Shown here one piece after another: positions 38,141 through 47,155 of a stretch of 64,000 nucleotides of DNA; the first letter of the stretch is position 1, and every line of letters starts with the position of its first letter. This DNA comes from Pantoea agglomerans. GTDB lineage: Bacteria > Pseudomonadota > Gammaproteobacteria > Enterobacterales > Enterobacteriaceae. The translations under genes were made by a program, and so were the position numbers. The DNA lies in contig NZ_CP083809.1 in assembly GCF_020149765.1 (NCBI RefSeq), forward strand, positions 806,001 to 870,000, in the 5' to 3' direction. Below the pieces are notes generated by a model. That model was not told where the DNA came from and made no database searches. It saw nothing but the letters and a program-made list of their open reading frames with translations.

Positions 38141-39427
38141 TCAGGAGCCGACAGAGGATTTCAGCGGCGTCTGCGGCGTAATGCGCACCTGCTTTACCAT
38201 ATTGTCCTGCACGTCGAGAATATCCACGGCATAGTTCGCAAGCTCGACGCGAGTATTGATCTCGGGGATCTCCTCCAGCGCTTCCAGCAGCATGCCGTTG
38301 ATGGTGCGTGCCTCCTGCTCCGGCAGATGCCAGTTAAAGGCCTTGTTGATTTCACGCACGTTAGCGCTGCCTTCTACCAGCACAGAGCCGTCGTTCTGCG
38401 GCATCACCTCTTCCGCAAGGGTAGGGGACATCGAGGTGGTAAAGTCGCCGACGATCTCCTCCAGGATATCCTCAATGGTCACCAGACCTTTGATATCACC
38501 ATACTCATCCACCACCAGGCCGACTTTCTTCTTGTTGCGCTGGAACTTCACCAGCTGGATATTCAGCGGCGTCCCTTCCGGCACGTAGTAGATCTCATCG
38601 GCGGCGCGCAGCAGGGTCTCTTTGTTGAACTCTTTCTTCTCGGTCATGGTGCGCCAGGCTTCGCGTACGCGCAGCATGCCGACGCAGTCGTCCAGTGATT
38701 CGCGGAACAGCACGATGCGGCCGTGGGGCGAATGGCTCAGCTGGCGCATCACCGACTTCCAGTCGTCGTTGATATTGATGCCGACGATCTCGTTGCGCGG
38801 CACCATGATGTCGTCGACGCTGACTTTTTCCAGATCGAGCACCGACAGCAGCATATCCTGATTGCGGCGCGACATCAGGCTACGGGATTCGTAGACGATA
38901 GTGCGCAGCTCTTCTTTGCTGAGCGCCGAGCTGGTGGCGCCCTCGGTTTTAATGCCGGCCATACGCATCATCAGGCGCGTGATGGTGTTGAGCAGCCACA
39001 CCAGCGGCGACATAACAATCTGCAACGGCCCCAGCAGCAGGCTGCTGGGAAAGGCGACCCGCTCGGGATAGAGCGCCGCCACGGTTTTTGGCAGCACCTC
39101 CGCGAATACCAGCACCACAAAGGTCAGGATGCCCGTCGCGATCGCCACGCCCTCATCACCATGCAGGCGCATGCCCACGATGGTGGCGAGCGCGGAAGCC
39201 AGAATATTCACCAGGTTGTTGCCGATCAGCACCAGGCTGAGCAGGCGGTCGGGACGACGCAGCAGCTTTTCCACCCGGCGGGCAGCGCGGCTGCCGTTTT
39301 TCGCCTGATGGCGCAGCTTATAGCGGTTAAGGGTCATCATGCCGGTTTCCGACCCGGCGAACCAGGCGGAAACCAGCACCATAACGACCAGAATAATAAT
39401 GAGGGTGGTGGTTGAAACCTGTTCCAA
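38141..39427 (-). CDS. yfjD: CNNM/CorC-like transporter-associated protein YfjD
   Basis: A 428-residue membrane protein with an N-terminal CNNM (DUF21) domain of about four hydrophobic segments (residues 1-150), two CBS domains (about 205-320; DIMVPRNEI, FRESLDDCVG, LVVDEYGDIKGLVTIEDILEEIVGD at positions near 300-325) and a CorC/HlyC C-terminal domain. Homologues are tied to Mg/Co export or tolerance; exact transport is not shown. The start codon is TTG at 39427, preceded by AAGGAAG. It is 18 bp downstream of ypjD on the same strand, so they are probably cotranscribed. Confidence 0.93.
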   Translation of the reverse strand: MEQVSTTTLIIILVVMVLVSAWFAGSETGMMTLNRYKLRHQAKNGSRAARRVEKLLRRPDRLLSLVLIGNNLVNILASALATIVGMRLHGDEGVAIATGILTFVVLVFAEVLPKTVAALYPERVAFPSSLLLGPLQIVMSPLVWLLNTITRLMMRMAGIKTEGATSSALSKEELRTIVYESRSLMSRRNQDMLLSVLDLEKVSVDDIMVPRNEIVGININDDWKSVMRQLSHSPHGRIVLFRESLDDCVGMLRVREAWRTMTEKKEFNKETLLRAADEIYYVPEGTPLNIQLVKFQRNKKKVGLVVDEYGDIKGLVTIEDILEEIVGDFTTSMSPTLAEEVMPQNDGSVLVEGSANVREINKAFNWHLPEQEARTINGMLLEALEEIPEINTRVELANYAVDILDVQDNMVKQVRITPQTPLKSSVGS

Positions 39428-39445
39428 CGCAGAACTTCCTTTTGG

Positions 39446-40243
39446 TTAAGACGAGTGAGTCAGCAGGTGCTGTAAGATACGACTGCCGAAGTAGGCCATA
39501 GTTAACAGCAGCGCGCCGCCGCAGTTAAACCACACGACGCGACGTCCGCGCCAGCCTTCATGATAGTGCCCCCAGAGCAAAACGATATAGACGAACCAGG
39601 CGAGAACCGACAGCACCGCTTTGTCTACGTTCTCGGCGCTAAACAGATTGTGCATATAAAACAGGCCGGTGCAGAGCACCAGCGTCAGCAGCACAACGCC
39701 AATCTGGGTGATATGAAACATTTTGCGCTCAATGCTCAGCAGCGGCGGCATATCCTGGGTAAAGGCCAGCTTCTTGTTTTTCAGCTGATAGTCGATCCAC
39801 GCCAGCTGCAGCGCGTAGAGCGCGGCGATAATCAGCGTAGCGTAGGCGAACAGCGACAGGCCGATATGGATCATCATGCCCGGGGTGGTTTCAAGATGGG
39901 TGATAAAGGCGTTGGGTACAAAGGTGGCGAACGCCAGATTGATCAGCGCGAAGCTGTAGACGATCGGCAGTAGCAGCCAGCCGCGGTTGCGCGAGGCGAC
40001 AATGGTCATAATGGCGCAGATAAGCAGGCTGACCAGCGAGCCGATATTCAGCAGGCTAAGGTTCTGCCCGCTGTCGACGGCAAAGATGCGCTGCTGCAGC
40101 GCCACGGCGTGCGCCACCAGCGCAAAGCAGGCTGAAAGCACCGCCATTCGCCGCCAGCCGCTGTTGCGTTTCAACAGGCTGGGAATAATCAGTGCAATAC
40201 TCAACGAATAGGCGAACAGCGCCAGGAGCGAGAAAACGGACAT
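39446..40243 (-). CDS. ypjD: Cytochrome c assembly-like inner-membrane protein YpjD
   Basis: A 265-residue polytopic protein (about eight membrane segments) of the CcsA/CcmC-like family found in most proteobacteria between ffh and yfjD. The segment YVLLWGHYHEGWRG-like (VYIVLLWGHYHEGWRGRR) near residue 225 replaces the WWD-like region, and conserved histidines are at HIGLSLFAYATL. Function is unknown, although heme handling has been suggested from the family fold. It is divergent from ffh. Confidence 0.9.
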   Translation of the reverse strand: MSVFSLLALFAYSLSIALIIPSLLKRNSGWRRMAVLSACFALVAHAVALQQRIFAVDSGQNLSLLNIGSLVSLLICAIMTIVASRNRGWLLLPIVYSFALINLAFATFVPNAFITHLETTPGMMIHIGLSLFAYATLIIAALYALQLAWIDYQLKNKKLAFTQDMPPLLSIERKMFHITQIGVVLLTLVLCTGLFYMHNLFSAENVDKAVLSVLAWFVYIVLLWGHYHEGWRGRRVVWFNCGGALLLTMAYFGSRILQHLLTHSS

Positions 40244-40350
40244 AGATCCTTACAGGTATCAGCGAGATGAAAGGAAAAGGGCAGTATAGCGCCAGCCGAA
40301 GCCGCCTCCAACCGATCTAAGGTGCAATAGCAGAGATCGTTTCAGCTTCG

Positions 40351-40359
40351 TGTTATAAT
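40351..40359 (+). promoter_or_regulatory. Extended -10 of the ffh promoter
   Basis: TGTTATAAT at 40351-40359 is a perfect extended -10 (TGnTATAAT) 52 bp upstream of the ffh start. No good -35 is seen at 17 bp (CAGAGA), as is usual with extended -10 promoters. Confidence 0.7.
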
Positions 40360-40410
40360 CCGCTGCATTATGCCGATCAGGCGCCTCGCGATTTTTTTGA
40401 GTGAGAGACA

Positions 40411-41772
40411 ATGTTTGACAATTTAACCGATCGTTTGTCGCAAACCCTGCGCAATATCAGCGGCCGCGGAAGGCTGACAGAAGACAACATCAAAGACACG
40501 CTGCGCGAAGTGCGCATGGCGCTGCTGGAGGCGGACGTTGCGCTGCCGGTAGTGCGCGACTTTATCAACCGCGTCAAAGAGAGCGCGGTGGGTCAGGACG
40601 TCAACAAAAGCCTGACGCCGGGCCAGGAATTTATCAAAATCGTGCGCAACGAGCTGGTTGCGGCGATGGGCGCGGAGAACAACGCCCTTAACCTCGCCGC
40701 GCAGCCGCCGGCTGTGGTGCTGATGGCGGGCCTGCAGGGTGCAGGTAAAACCACCAGCGTCGGCAAACTGGGTAAATTCCTGCGTGAAAAGCACAAGAAG
40801 AAAGTGCTGGTCGTCTCTGCGGACGTTTATCGCCCGGCGGCGATCAAACAGCTCGAAACGCTGGCGCAGCAGGTTGGCGTCGATTTTTGCCCGTCCGATC
40901 TGAGCCAGAAGCCGGTCGACATCGTTAAGAACGCGCTGAAAGAGGCGAAGCTGCAGTTCTATGATGTGCTGCTGGTGGATACCGCCGGTCGTTTGCACGT
41001 CGATGAAGCGATGATGGACGAGATCAAACAGGTGCACGCCGCGATTAATCCGGTAGAGACGCTGTTTGTCGTTGACGCCATGACCGGTCAGGATGCGGCA
41101 AATACGGCGAAAGCCTTTAACGAAGCTCTGCCGCTGACCGGCGTCATCCTGACGAAGGTGGACGGTGACGCGCGCGGCGGTGCCGCTCTGTCGATTCGTC
41201 ATATCACCGGCAAGCCGATCAAATTTATGGGCGTCGGTGAGAAGACCGAGGCGCTGGAGCCGTTCTATCCCGATCGTATCGCCTCGCGTATTCTCGGCAT
41301 GGGCGACGTGCTGTCGCTGATTGAGGATATTGAGAGCAAAGTTGACCGCGATCAGGCGGAAAAGCTGGCGAAAAAGCTGAAAACCGGCGACGGCTTCGAT
41401 CTCAACGACTTTCTCGAGCAGCTTAAGCAGATGCGCAACATGGGCGGCATGGCGAGCCTGATGGGCAAACTGCCGGGCATGGGGCAACTGCCGGACAACG
41501 TGAAGTCGCAGATGGACGATAAGGTGCTGGTGCGTATGGAGGCGATTATCAACTCCATGACGCGCAAAGAGCGCGAAAAGCCGGAGATTATCAAAGGCTC
41601 GCGCAAACGTCGCATCGCCACCGGCGCCGGCATGCAGGTGCAGGACGTTAACCGCTTGCTTAAGCAGTTCGACGATATGCAGCGCATGATGAAGAAAATG
41701 AAGAAGGGCGGCATGGCGAAAATGATGCGCGGCATGAAAGGCATGATGCCCCCAGGATTCCCCGGACGCTAA
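40411..41772 (+). CDS. ffh: Signal recognition particle protein (Ffh)
   Basis: Ffh binds 4.5S RNA and signal sequences of nascent membrane proteins and delivers ribosomes to FtsY. The 453 residues contain the N domain, the GTPase domain with G1 GLQGAGKTTS (about 107), DTAGR and TKVDGDARGG, and a methionine-rich M domain (MRNMGGMASLMGKLPGMG, later MQRMMKKMKKGGMAKMM). All is as in E. coli. It is divergent from ypjD and precedes the rpsP operon, with a terminator between. Confidence 0.98.
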   Translation: MFDNLTDRLSQTLRNISGRGRLTEDNIKDTLREVRMALLEADVALPVVRDFINRVKESAVGQDVNKSLTPGQEFIKIVRNELVAAMGAENNALNLAAQPPAVVLMAGLQGAGKTTSVGKLGKFLREKHKKKVLVVSADVYRPAAIKQLETLAQQVGVDFCPSDLSQKPVDIVKNALKEAKLQFYDVLLVDTAGRLHVDEAMMDEIKQVHAAINPVETLFVVDAMTGQDAANTAKAFNEALPLTGVILTKVDGDARGGAALSIRHITGKPIKFMGVGEKTEALEPFYPDRIASRILGMGDVLSLIEDIESKVDRDQAEKLAKKLKTGDGFDLNDFLEQLKQMRNMGGMASLMGKLPGMGQLPDNVKSQMDDKVLVRMEAIINSMTRKEREKPEIIKGSRKRRIATGAGMQVQDVNRLLKQFDDMQRMMKKMKKGGMAKMMRGMKGMMPPGFPGR

Positions 41773-41784
41773 GCGTTTGGCAAT

Positions 41785-41852
41785 AAAAGCCCGAAAGGTT
41801 GCGCTCGCAGGTTGCTTTTTGCGCCGAAATGAGTAAAATTTTCGGGCTTTTT
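41785..41852 (+). terminator. ffh terminator (long hairpin)
   Basis: AAAAGCCCGAAA (41785-41796) pairs with TTTCGGGCTTTT (41840-41851) over a 43-base loop, followed by further T. The loop contains the likely rpsP promoter. Confidence 0.7.
41812..41839 (+). promoter_or_regulatory. Candidate rpsP operon promoter
   Basis: TTGCTT (41812-41817) and TAAAAT (41834-41839), 16-bp spacing, 78 bp upstream of rpsP and inside the ffh terminator loop. Confidence 0.6.
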
Positions 41853-41861
41853 ATATTGCAC

Positions 41862-41898
41862 CCGGGCCCCGTTCCCTCAATGGGGCCCGGTTGTTTTA
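41862..41898 (+). terminator. Terminator-like hairpin in the rpsP leader
   Basis: CCGGGCCCC (41862-41870) pairs with GGGGCCCGG (41882-41890) across an 11-base loop and is followed by TTGTTTTA. It lies downstream of the candidate promoter and only 18 bp upstream of rpsP, so it may act as an attenuator for the whole operon. Confidence 0.65.
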
Positions 41899-41916
41899 TT
41901 AACTTAAGAGGATGTT

Positions 41917-42165
41917 ATGGTAACAATTCGTTTGGCACGTCACGGCGCTAAAAAGCGTCCGTTCTATCAGGTCGTCGTTACTGACAGCCGCAATGCACGT
42001 AACGGTCGCTTCATCGAGCGCGTTGGTTTCTTCAACCCGATCGCATCTGGTCAGGCTGAAGGTCTGCGTCTGGATCTGGACCGCATCGAGCACTGGGTTG
42101 GCCAGGGCGCAACGCTTTCAGATCGCGTTAACGCGCTGATCAAAGAAGCAAAAAAAGCAGCTTAA
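41917..42165 (+). CDS. rpsP: 30S ribosomal protein S16
   Basis: S16 is a primary 16S rRNA-binding protein needed for 30S assembly. The 82 residues start [25 protein letters not shown] and match the family fully. A ribosome-binding site AAGAGG precedes it. It heads rpsP-rimM-trmD-rplS, the conserved operon that joins ribosomal proteins with a 30S maturation factor and a tRNA methyltransferase. Confidence 0.98.
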   Translation: MVTIRLARHGAKKRPFYQVVVTDSRNARNGRFIERVGFFNPIASGQAEGLRLDLDRIEHWVGQGATLSDRVNALIKEAKKAA

Positions 42166-42183
42166 TCTGTCACGGTGGTGAGC

Positions 42184-42732
42184 ATGAGCAAAGAACTTGC
42201 CGCACAGCCTCCCGTTAAGCCCCTTGTACTGGGGAAAATGGGCGCTGCCTACGGCATACGTGGCTGGCTCAAAGTGTTTTCCTCCACCGAAGCGGCCGAA
42301 AGTATCTTCGACTACCAACCCTGGTTCATTCAGCGCGCCGGTAAATGGCAGCAGGTTGAGCTGGAAAGTTGGCGACATCACAATCAGGACCTGATCATCA
42401 AAGTCAAAGGCATTGACGATCGGGATGCGGCGACGCAGTTGACCAATTGCGAAATTACGGTCGACTCGGCGCAGCTGCCGGAGCTGGAAGACGGCGACTA
42501 TTACTGGAAAGACCTGATGGGTCTCAAGGTAGTCAACGTTGACGGCTACGAGATGGGCAAAGTCATCGATATGATGGAAACCGGCTCGAACGACGTTCTC
42601 GTCGTTAAGGCGAACCTGAAAGATGCATTCGGTGTGAAGGAGCGGTTAATACCGTTTCTTGATGAACAGGTTATCAAGAAAGTCGATCTCGCTACTGGCG
42701 TCATTGAAGTAGACTGGGATCCTGGTTTTTGA
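42184..42732 (+). CDS. rimM: 16S rRNA processing protein RimM
   Basis: RimM assists 30S head assembly near S19. The ATG at 42184 gives 182 residues, the E. coli length; two GTG codons just upstream are unlikely starts. The N-terminal beta-barrel has [21 protein letters not shown], and the PRC-barrel domain has [11 protein letters not shown] and [12 protein letters not shown]. It is 18 bp after rpsP. Confidence 0.96.
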   Translation: MSKELAAQPPVKPLVLGKMGAAYGIRGWLKVFSSTEAAESIFDYQPWFIQRAGKWQQVELESWRHHNQDLIIKVKGIDDRDAATQLTNCEITVDSAQLPELEDGDYYWKDLMGLKVVNVDGYEMGKVIDMMETGSNDVLVVKANLKDAFGVKERLIPFLDEQVIKKVDLATGVIEVDWDPGF

Positions 42733-42767
42733 TCTCCGAATCGCAAGGTAACGTAACGGCGAAGACA

Positions 42768-43529
42768 ATGTGGATTGGTGTTATTAGCCTTTTTCCAGAG
42801 ATGTTTCGCGCAATTACCGATTACGGGGTAACTGGCCGGGCAGTAAAAAATGGCCTGCTCAGCATCGAGAGCTGGAGTCCTCGCGACTTTGCTCACGACC
42901 GGCACCGCACGGTGGACGATCGTCCTTACGGCGGCGGACCGGGAATGCTGATGATGGTGCAACCCTTACGGGATGCAATCCACGCAGCGAAAGCGGCGGC
43001 GGGGGAAGGAGCCAGGGTAATCTACCTGTCACCTCAGGGACGCAAACTTGACCAACAGGGCGTTTGCGAACTGGCGACGCAGCAGAAGTTGATTCTGGTC
43101 TGCGGTCGCTACGAAGGTATTGATGAGCGCGTGATTAAAACCGAAATTGACGAAGAATGGTCAATCGGCGACTACGTGCTCAGCGGAGGCGAACTGCCAG
43201 CTATGACGATGATTGATTCAGTGGCCCGGTTAATTCCCGGCGTGCTGGGCAAGCAGGCGTCAGCCGAGGAGGATTCGTTCTCTGACGGTTTGCTGGACTG
43301 TCCGCACTATACCCGACCTGAAGTGCTGGAAGGCATGGAGGTACCGGCAGTTTTACTGTCTGGTAACCATGCAGAGATTCGCCGCTGGCGCCTGAAACAG
43401 TCGCTGGGCCGTACCTGGCTAAGAAGACCTGAACTTCTGGAAAACCTGGCTCTGACTGAAGAGCAAGCAAGGTTGCTGAAAGCGTTCCAGCTGGAACATC
43501 AGCAACAAAACGATGAGGCGGCAGAGTAA
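42768..43529 (+). CDS. trmD: tRNA (guanine-N1-)-methyltransferase
   Basis: TrmD methylates G37 of tRNAs with G36, preventing +1 frameshifts. The ATG at 42768 gives 253 residues beginning [20 protein letters not shown]; the frame is open from a TTG overlapping rimM (42729), but that part is not conserved. The deep trefoil knot SAM site is in [12 protein letters not shown] and [14 protein letters not shown]; catalytic [11 protein letters not shown] is present. An AAGGTAA 18 bp upstream is rather far for a ribosome-binding site, in line with the low translation of trmD relative to its ribosomal-protein neighbours. Confidence 0.96.
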   Translation: MWIGVISLFPEMFRAITDYGVTGRAVKNGLLSIESWSPRDFAHDRHRTVDDRPYGGGPGMLMMVQPLRDAIHAAKAAAGEGARVIYLSPQGRKLDQQGVCELATQQKLILVCGRYEGIDERVIKTEIDEEWSIGDYVLSGGELPAMTMIDSVARLIPGVLGKQASAEEDSFSDGLLDCPHYTRPEVLEGMEVPAVLLSGNHAEIRRWRLKQSLGRTWLRRPELLENLALTEEQARLLKAFQLEHQQQNDEAAE

Positions 43530-43919
<390 letters not shown>

Positions 43920-43957
43920 GGTATCGCTAACGCGACATCTAAAAGTTAATAGCAAAC

Positions 43958-43989
43958 AAGGGGTTGGCGTGATGCCAGCCCCTTTTTTT
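43958..43989 (+). terminator. rplS terminator
   Basis: AAGGGGTTGGC - GTGAT - GCCAGCCCCTT followed by TTTTT. The T-run reaches the stop codon of the convergent GNAT gene. Confidence 0.92.
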
Positions 43990-44518
43990 AAGCCTGTGCT
44001 TCCGGACGACGCAGGTGATAAATGGCAGTATTCACCGGCCCGCTCTCCAGCACGATTAAGCCGTAGCGCATATCGATAAAGCGTGCGCCGCAGCGCTCCG
44101 CTACCGCGCGGCTGGCACGGTTCTCTTCCGCCGCAAGAATTTCAATAATCTTTATCTCTGGCCGTGCAAATCCCATCTCAAGCAGCAGCGCGACGGCGCG
44201 GCTGGCGACCCCTTGTCGCTGCATATCGCTGCGCACCCAGTATCCCAGCGCGGCGAACTGGCCCGCTTCACGGGCAAAGCGGATCCCGGCACCGCCCAGC
44301 AAACGATCCCGCTCGTCAACGATGGCGAACTCTTCCGCCTCGCCATTCGCTCTCTGCTGCTGCGTAAAAGCGATCCAGCTCGCCGCTTCTTCAGGCTGAT
44401 AGTCTGGATGCGCCCATACCATCCAGGGCTGCAGCGTATCCAGCGAGGCGTTAACGGCAGCGGTAAATGCGGGGATATCAGCGGAAACGAAGGGACGCAG
44501 GTGAACAGAAAGAGCCAT
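43988..44518 (-). CDS. GNAT-family N-acetyltransferase (RimJ/RimL type)
   Basis: A 176-residue acetyltransferase of the RimJ/RimL-like GNAT group. The start ATG at 44518 follows a CAGG site; the frame extends upstream without similarity. It begins MALSVHLRPFVSADIP, has the acetyl-CoA-binding motif QRQGVASRAVALLLEMGF, and the later ENRASRAVAERCGARF region typical of the family. Its substrate could be a protein N-terminus, a polyamine or a small molecule. In E. coli this place holds the yfiRNB genes, which are absent here. Confidence 0.85.
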   Translation of the reverse strand: MALSVHLRPFVSADIPAFTAAVNASLDTLQPWMVWAHPDYQPEEAASWIAFTQQQRANGEAEEFAIVDERDRLLGGAGIRFAREAGQFAALGYWVRSDMQRQGVASRAVALLLEMGFARPEIKIIEILAAEENRASRAVAERCGARFIDMRYGLIVLESGPVNTAIYHLRRPEAQA

Positions 44519-44590
44519 AAGATACCTGATAAAAAAGGGGAGGTTGAGCAAAGCGTAACAGGCGAGACGAGAGATTGCCAAAAGTAGAGT

Positions 44591-44750
44591 GTAATTATTA
44601 TTTTACACATTTCCATTGGTGGGCTTTGAATCTTTTATAAATAAGATAATGAAAATAATGGTTATTTTAATGGATTCTGCTTGTCATTTATTTCTATGGT
44701 AATAAAAGTGTACATCTATGGATTGCTTGTTTTACGTCCTGTGTTAAAGT
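44591..44750 (+). promoter_or_regulatory. aroF promoter and TyrR boxes
   Basis: A near-perfect TyrR box TGTAAT-TATTAT-TTTACA lies at 44591-44608 (consensus TGTAAA-N6-TTTACA). A weak box, TGGTAA-TAAAAG-TGTACA, lies at 44697-44714 beside the promoter TTGCTT (44723-44728), 16 bp, TAAAGT (44745-44750). TyrR with tyrosine represses aroF-tyrA in E. coli through one promoter-proximal and further upstream boxes. Confidence 0.7.
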
Positions 44751-44808
44751 GTCTCTCATCCTGTCAGAGGATAATTAACCGCATAACGAGGAAAAAAGGA
44801 TCGTAGCC

Positions 44809-45888
44809 ATGCAAAAAGACGCGCTTAACAATGTCCACATTGCAAATGAACAGATTTTGATCACCCCGGAAGAGCTGAAAGCGAAGTTTCCGCTGTCTGC
44901 CCAGCAGGAAGCGCAGATCGCCGCTTCACGCCAGACCATTTCCGATATCATCGCTGGCCGCGATCCGCGTCTGCTGGTGGTTTGCGGTCCCTGTTCGATC
45001 CATGACACCGAAGCTGCTCTGGATTACGCGCGTCGCCTGAAAGATCTCTCTGACCAGCTGAAGGATCAGCTCTATATCGTTATGCGCGTCTATTTTGAAA
45101 AACCCCGCACCACTGTTGGCTGGAAAGGGTTGATCAACGATCCCTACATGGATAACTCCTTTGATATGGAAGCGGGTCTGCATATCGCGCGTCAGCTGCT
45201 GGTAAACCTGGTGGAGATGGGGCTGCCGCTCGCGACCGAAGCGCTCGATCCAAACAGTCCGCAATACCTCGGCGATCTCTTCAGCTGGTCTGCTATCGGC
45301 GCGCGCACCACTGAATCGCAAACGCACCGCGAAATGGCGTCTGGCCTCTCAATGCCGGTCGGCTTTAAGAACGGCACCGACGGCAGCCTCGGCACCGCCA
45401 TCAACGCCATGCGCGCCGCCGCGATGCCGCACCGCTTTGTCGGCATTAACCAGGCGGGGCAGGTCTGCCTGCTGCAGACCCAGGGCAATCCAGATGGTCA
45501 CGTTATTCTGCGCGGCGGCAAAGCGCCCAATTACGGTCCGGAAGATGTCGCCCAGTGTGAAAAAGAGATGGTCAAAGCGGGACTGCGTCCGGCCTTGATG
45601 ATAGATTGCAGCCATGGCAATTCTAATAAAGACTATCGCCGCCAGCCTGGCGTCGCCGAATCGGCGATAGCCCAGATTAAAGATGGCAACCGCTCGATTA
45701 TTGGCCTGATGCTGGAAAGCCACATTAATGAAGGCAGCCAGTCTTCCGAGCAGCCGCGCAGCGAAATGAAATACGGTGTTTCCGTAACGGATGCCTGCAT
45801 CAACTGGGAAACCACCGAAACGCTGCTGCGCGATATGCATCAGGATCTGCAAGAAGTGCTGTCGGCGCGTCTCTCACACGAGGTGTAA
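44809..45888 (+). CDS. aroF: 3-deoxy-7-phosphoheptulonate synthase, tyrosine-sensitive
   Basis: AroF condenses phosphoenolpyruvate and erythrose 4-phosphate, the first step of aromatic synthesis, and is feedback-inhibited by tyrosine. The 359-residue product starts MQKDALNNVHIANEQ like E. coli AroF, has VVCGPCSIHD, the TEALDPNSPQYLGDLFSWSAIGARTTESQ stretch (about 145-175), and DCSHGNSNKDYRRQ. The isozyme assignment rests on the N-terminus and the operon with tyrA, which begins 6 bp downstream. Confidence 0.96.
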   Translation: MQKDALNNVHIANEQILITPEELKAKFPLSAQQEAQIAASRQTISDIIAGRDPRLLVVCGPCSIHDTEAALDYARRLKDLSDQLKDQLYIVMRVYFEKPRTTVGWKGLINDPYMDNSFDMEAGLHIARQLLVNLVEMGLPLATEALDPNSPQYLGDLFSWSAIGARTTESQTHREMASGLSMPVGFKNGTDGSLGTAINAMRAAAMPHRFVGINQAGQVCLLQTQGNPDGHVILRGGKAPNYGPEDVAQCEKEMVKAGLRPALMIDCSHGNSNKDYRRQPGVAESAIAQIKDGNRSIIGLMLESHINEGSQSSEQPRSEMKYGVSVTDACINWETTETLLRDMHQDLQEVLSARLSHEV

Positions 45889-45894
45889 TGAGCA

Positions 45895-47016
45895 ATGGTG
45901 GCTGAACTGACCGCGCTACGCGATCAAATTGATACGGTTGATAAAGCGCTACTGGATCTGCTGGCGAAACGGCTGGAGCTGGTGGCTGAAGTTGGCGAAG
46001 TAAAGAGCCGCTACGGCTTGCCTATCTACGTACCGGAGCGCGAAGCATCCATGCTGGCTTCGCGCCGTGAAGAGGCGGCAGCGCTCGGCGTTCCGCCCGA
46101 TCTGATTGAAGATATCCTGCGCCGCGTGATGCGCGAGTCCTATACCAGCGAAAACGACAAAGGCTTTAAAACCCTTAATCCGACGCTGCGGCCGGTGGTC
46201 ATCGTCGGCGGTAAAGGGCAGATGGGCAGCCTGTTTGCGCGCATGCTGACGCTGTCGGGCTACAGCGTGAAGACGCTGGATAAAGAGGACTGGGATCGCG
46301 CCCCATCGCTGCTGAGCGATGCCGGTATGGTGATTATCAGCGTACCGATCCATCTGACGGAACAGGTGATTGCGCAGCTGCCGCCGCTGCCGGAGGACTG
46401 TATTCTGGTAGATCTGGCGTCGGTCAAGAACCGTCCGCTGCAGGCGATGCTGGCGGCACACGCGGGCCCGGTGCTGGGTCTGCATCCAATGTTTGGGCCA
46501 GACAGCGGCAGCCTGGCGAAACAGGTTGTGGTCTGGTGCGACGGGCGTCAGCCTGAAGCCTATCAGTGGTTTCTGGAGCAGATTCAGGTGTGGGGGGCGC
46601 GGCTGCATCGCATCAGCGCGGTAGAGCACGATCAGAACATGGCCTTTATTCAGGCGCTGCGCCACTTCGCAACCTTCGCCTACGGGCTGCATCTGGCAGA
46701 AGAGAACGTTAACCTCGATCAGCTGCTGGCGCTCTCGTCGCCGATTTATCGGCTGGAGCTGGCGATGGTCGGGCGGCTGTTCGCGCAGGATCCTCAGCTC
46801 TATGCAGACATCATTATGTCCTCAGAAAGCAACCTGGCGCTGATCAAACGCTATTACCAGCGCTTCGGCGAAGCGATTACGCTGCTGGAGCAGGGCGATA
46901 AGCAGGCGTTTATCGACAGCTTTAACCGCGTCGAGCACTGGTTTGGCGATCACGCTAAACGCTTTATGGTAGAGAGCCGCAGCCTGCTGCGCTCCGCTAA
47001 CGACAGTCGACCCTAA
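45895..47016 (+). CDS. tyrA: Chorismate mutase / prephenate dehydrogenase
   Basis: TyrA converts chorismate to prephenate and then oxidatively decarboxylates it to 4-hydroxyphenylpyruvate for tyrosine. The 373 residues contain an N-terminal AroQ-type chorismate mutase ([19 protein letters not shown]) and a C-terminal dehydrogenase with the NAD motif [17 protein letters not shown] and the [17 protein letters not shown] region near residue 200. It is cotranscribed with aroF; the stop is followed by a convergent arrangement with pheA. Confidence 0.97.
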   Translation: MVAELTALRDQIDTVDKALLDLLAKRLELVAEVGEVKSRYGLPIYVPEREASMLASRREEAAALGVPPDLIEDILRRVMRESYTSENDKGFKTLNPTLRPVVIVGGKGQMGSLFARMLTLSGYSVKTLDKEDWDRAPSLLSDAGMVIISVPIHLTEQVIAQLPPLPEDCILVDLASVKNRPLQAMLAAHAGPVLGLHPMFGPDSGSLAKQVVVWCDGRQPEAYQWFLEQIQVWGARLHRISAVEHDQNMAFIQALRHFATFAYGLHLAEENVNLDQLLALSSPIYRLELAMVGRLFAQDPQLYADIIMSSESNLALIKRYYQRFGEAITLLEQGDKQAFIDSFNRVEHWFGDHAKRFMVESRSLLRSANDSRP

Positions 47017-47050
47017 AGGCTGCTGTTACGGGTAAGGAGGTCGAGGAGCA

Positions 47051-47116
47051 ATGCGTCCCGCGTCAGGGAGGCGTAAAGTGGCTTTCGATCCCCTCATCAC
47101 CCACAACGGCAGCTGA
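47051..47116 (+). CDS. Possible 21-codon small protein downstream of tyrA
   Basis: ATG at 47051 is preceded by AAGGAGG (47034-47040, 10 bases away) and by GAGGAG closer in. The 21 codons read MRPASGRRKVAFDPLITHNG followed by Ser and TGA. No membrane segment or known family is recognised. It would be translated from the end of the aroF-tyrA transcript. It could be chance; the only support is the strong Shine-Dalgarno sequence and its place before a terminator. Confidence 0.3.
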   Translation: MRPASGRRKVAFDPLITHNGS

Positions 47117-47125
47117 CCGGTAATT

Positions 47126-47155
47126 AAAACGGCATCCTCGCGGATGCCGTTCTGT
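47126..47155. terminator. Bidirectional tyrA / pheA terminator
   Basis: AAAACGGCATCC - TCGC - GGATGCCGT followed by TCTGTT. The hairpin is used by tyrA on the plus strand and, with the A-run read in reverse, by pheA. Confidence 0.8.

Noticed and set aside
40423..41487. Minus-strand 354-codon open frame opposite ffh
   Set aside because: It is a shadow of ffh; no domain was recognisable.
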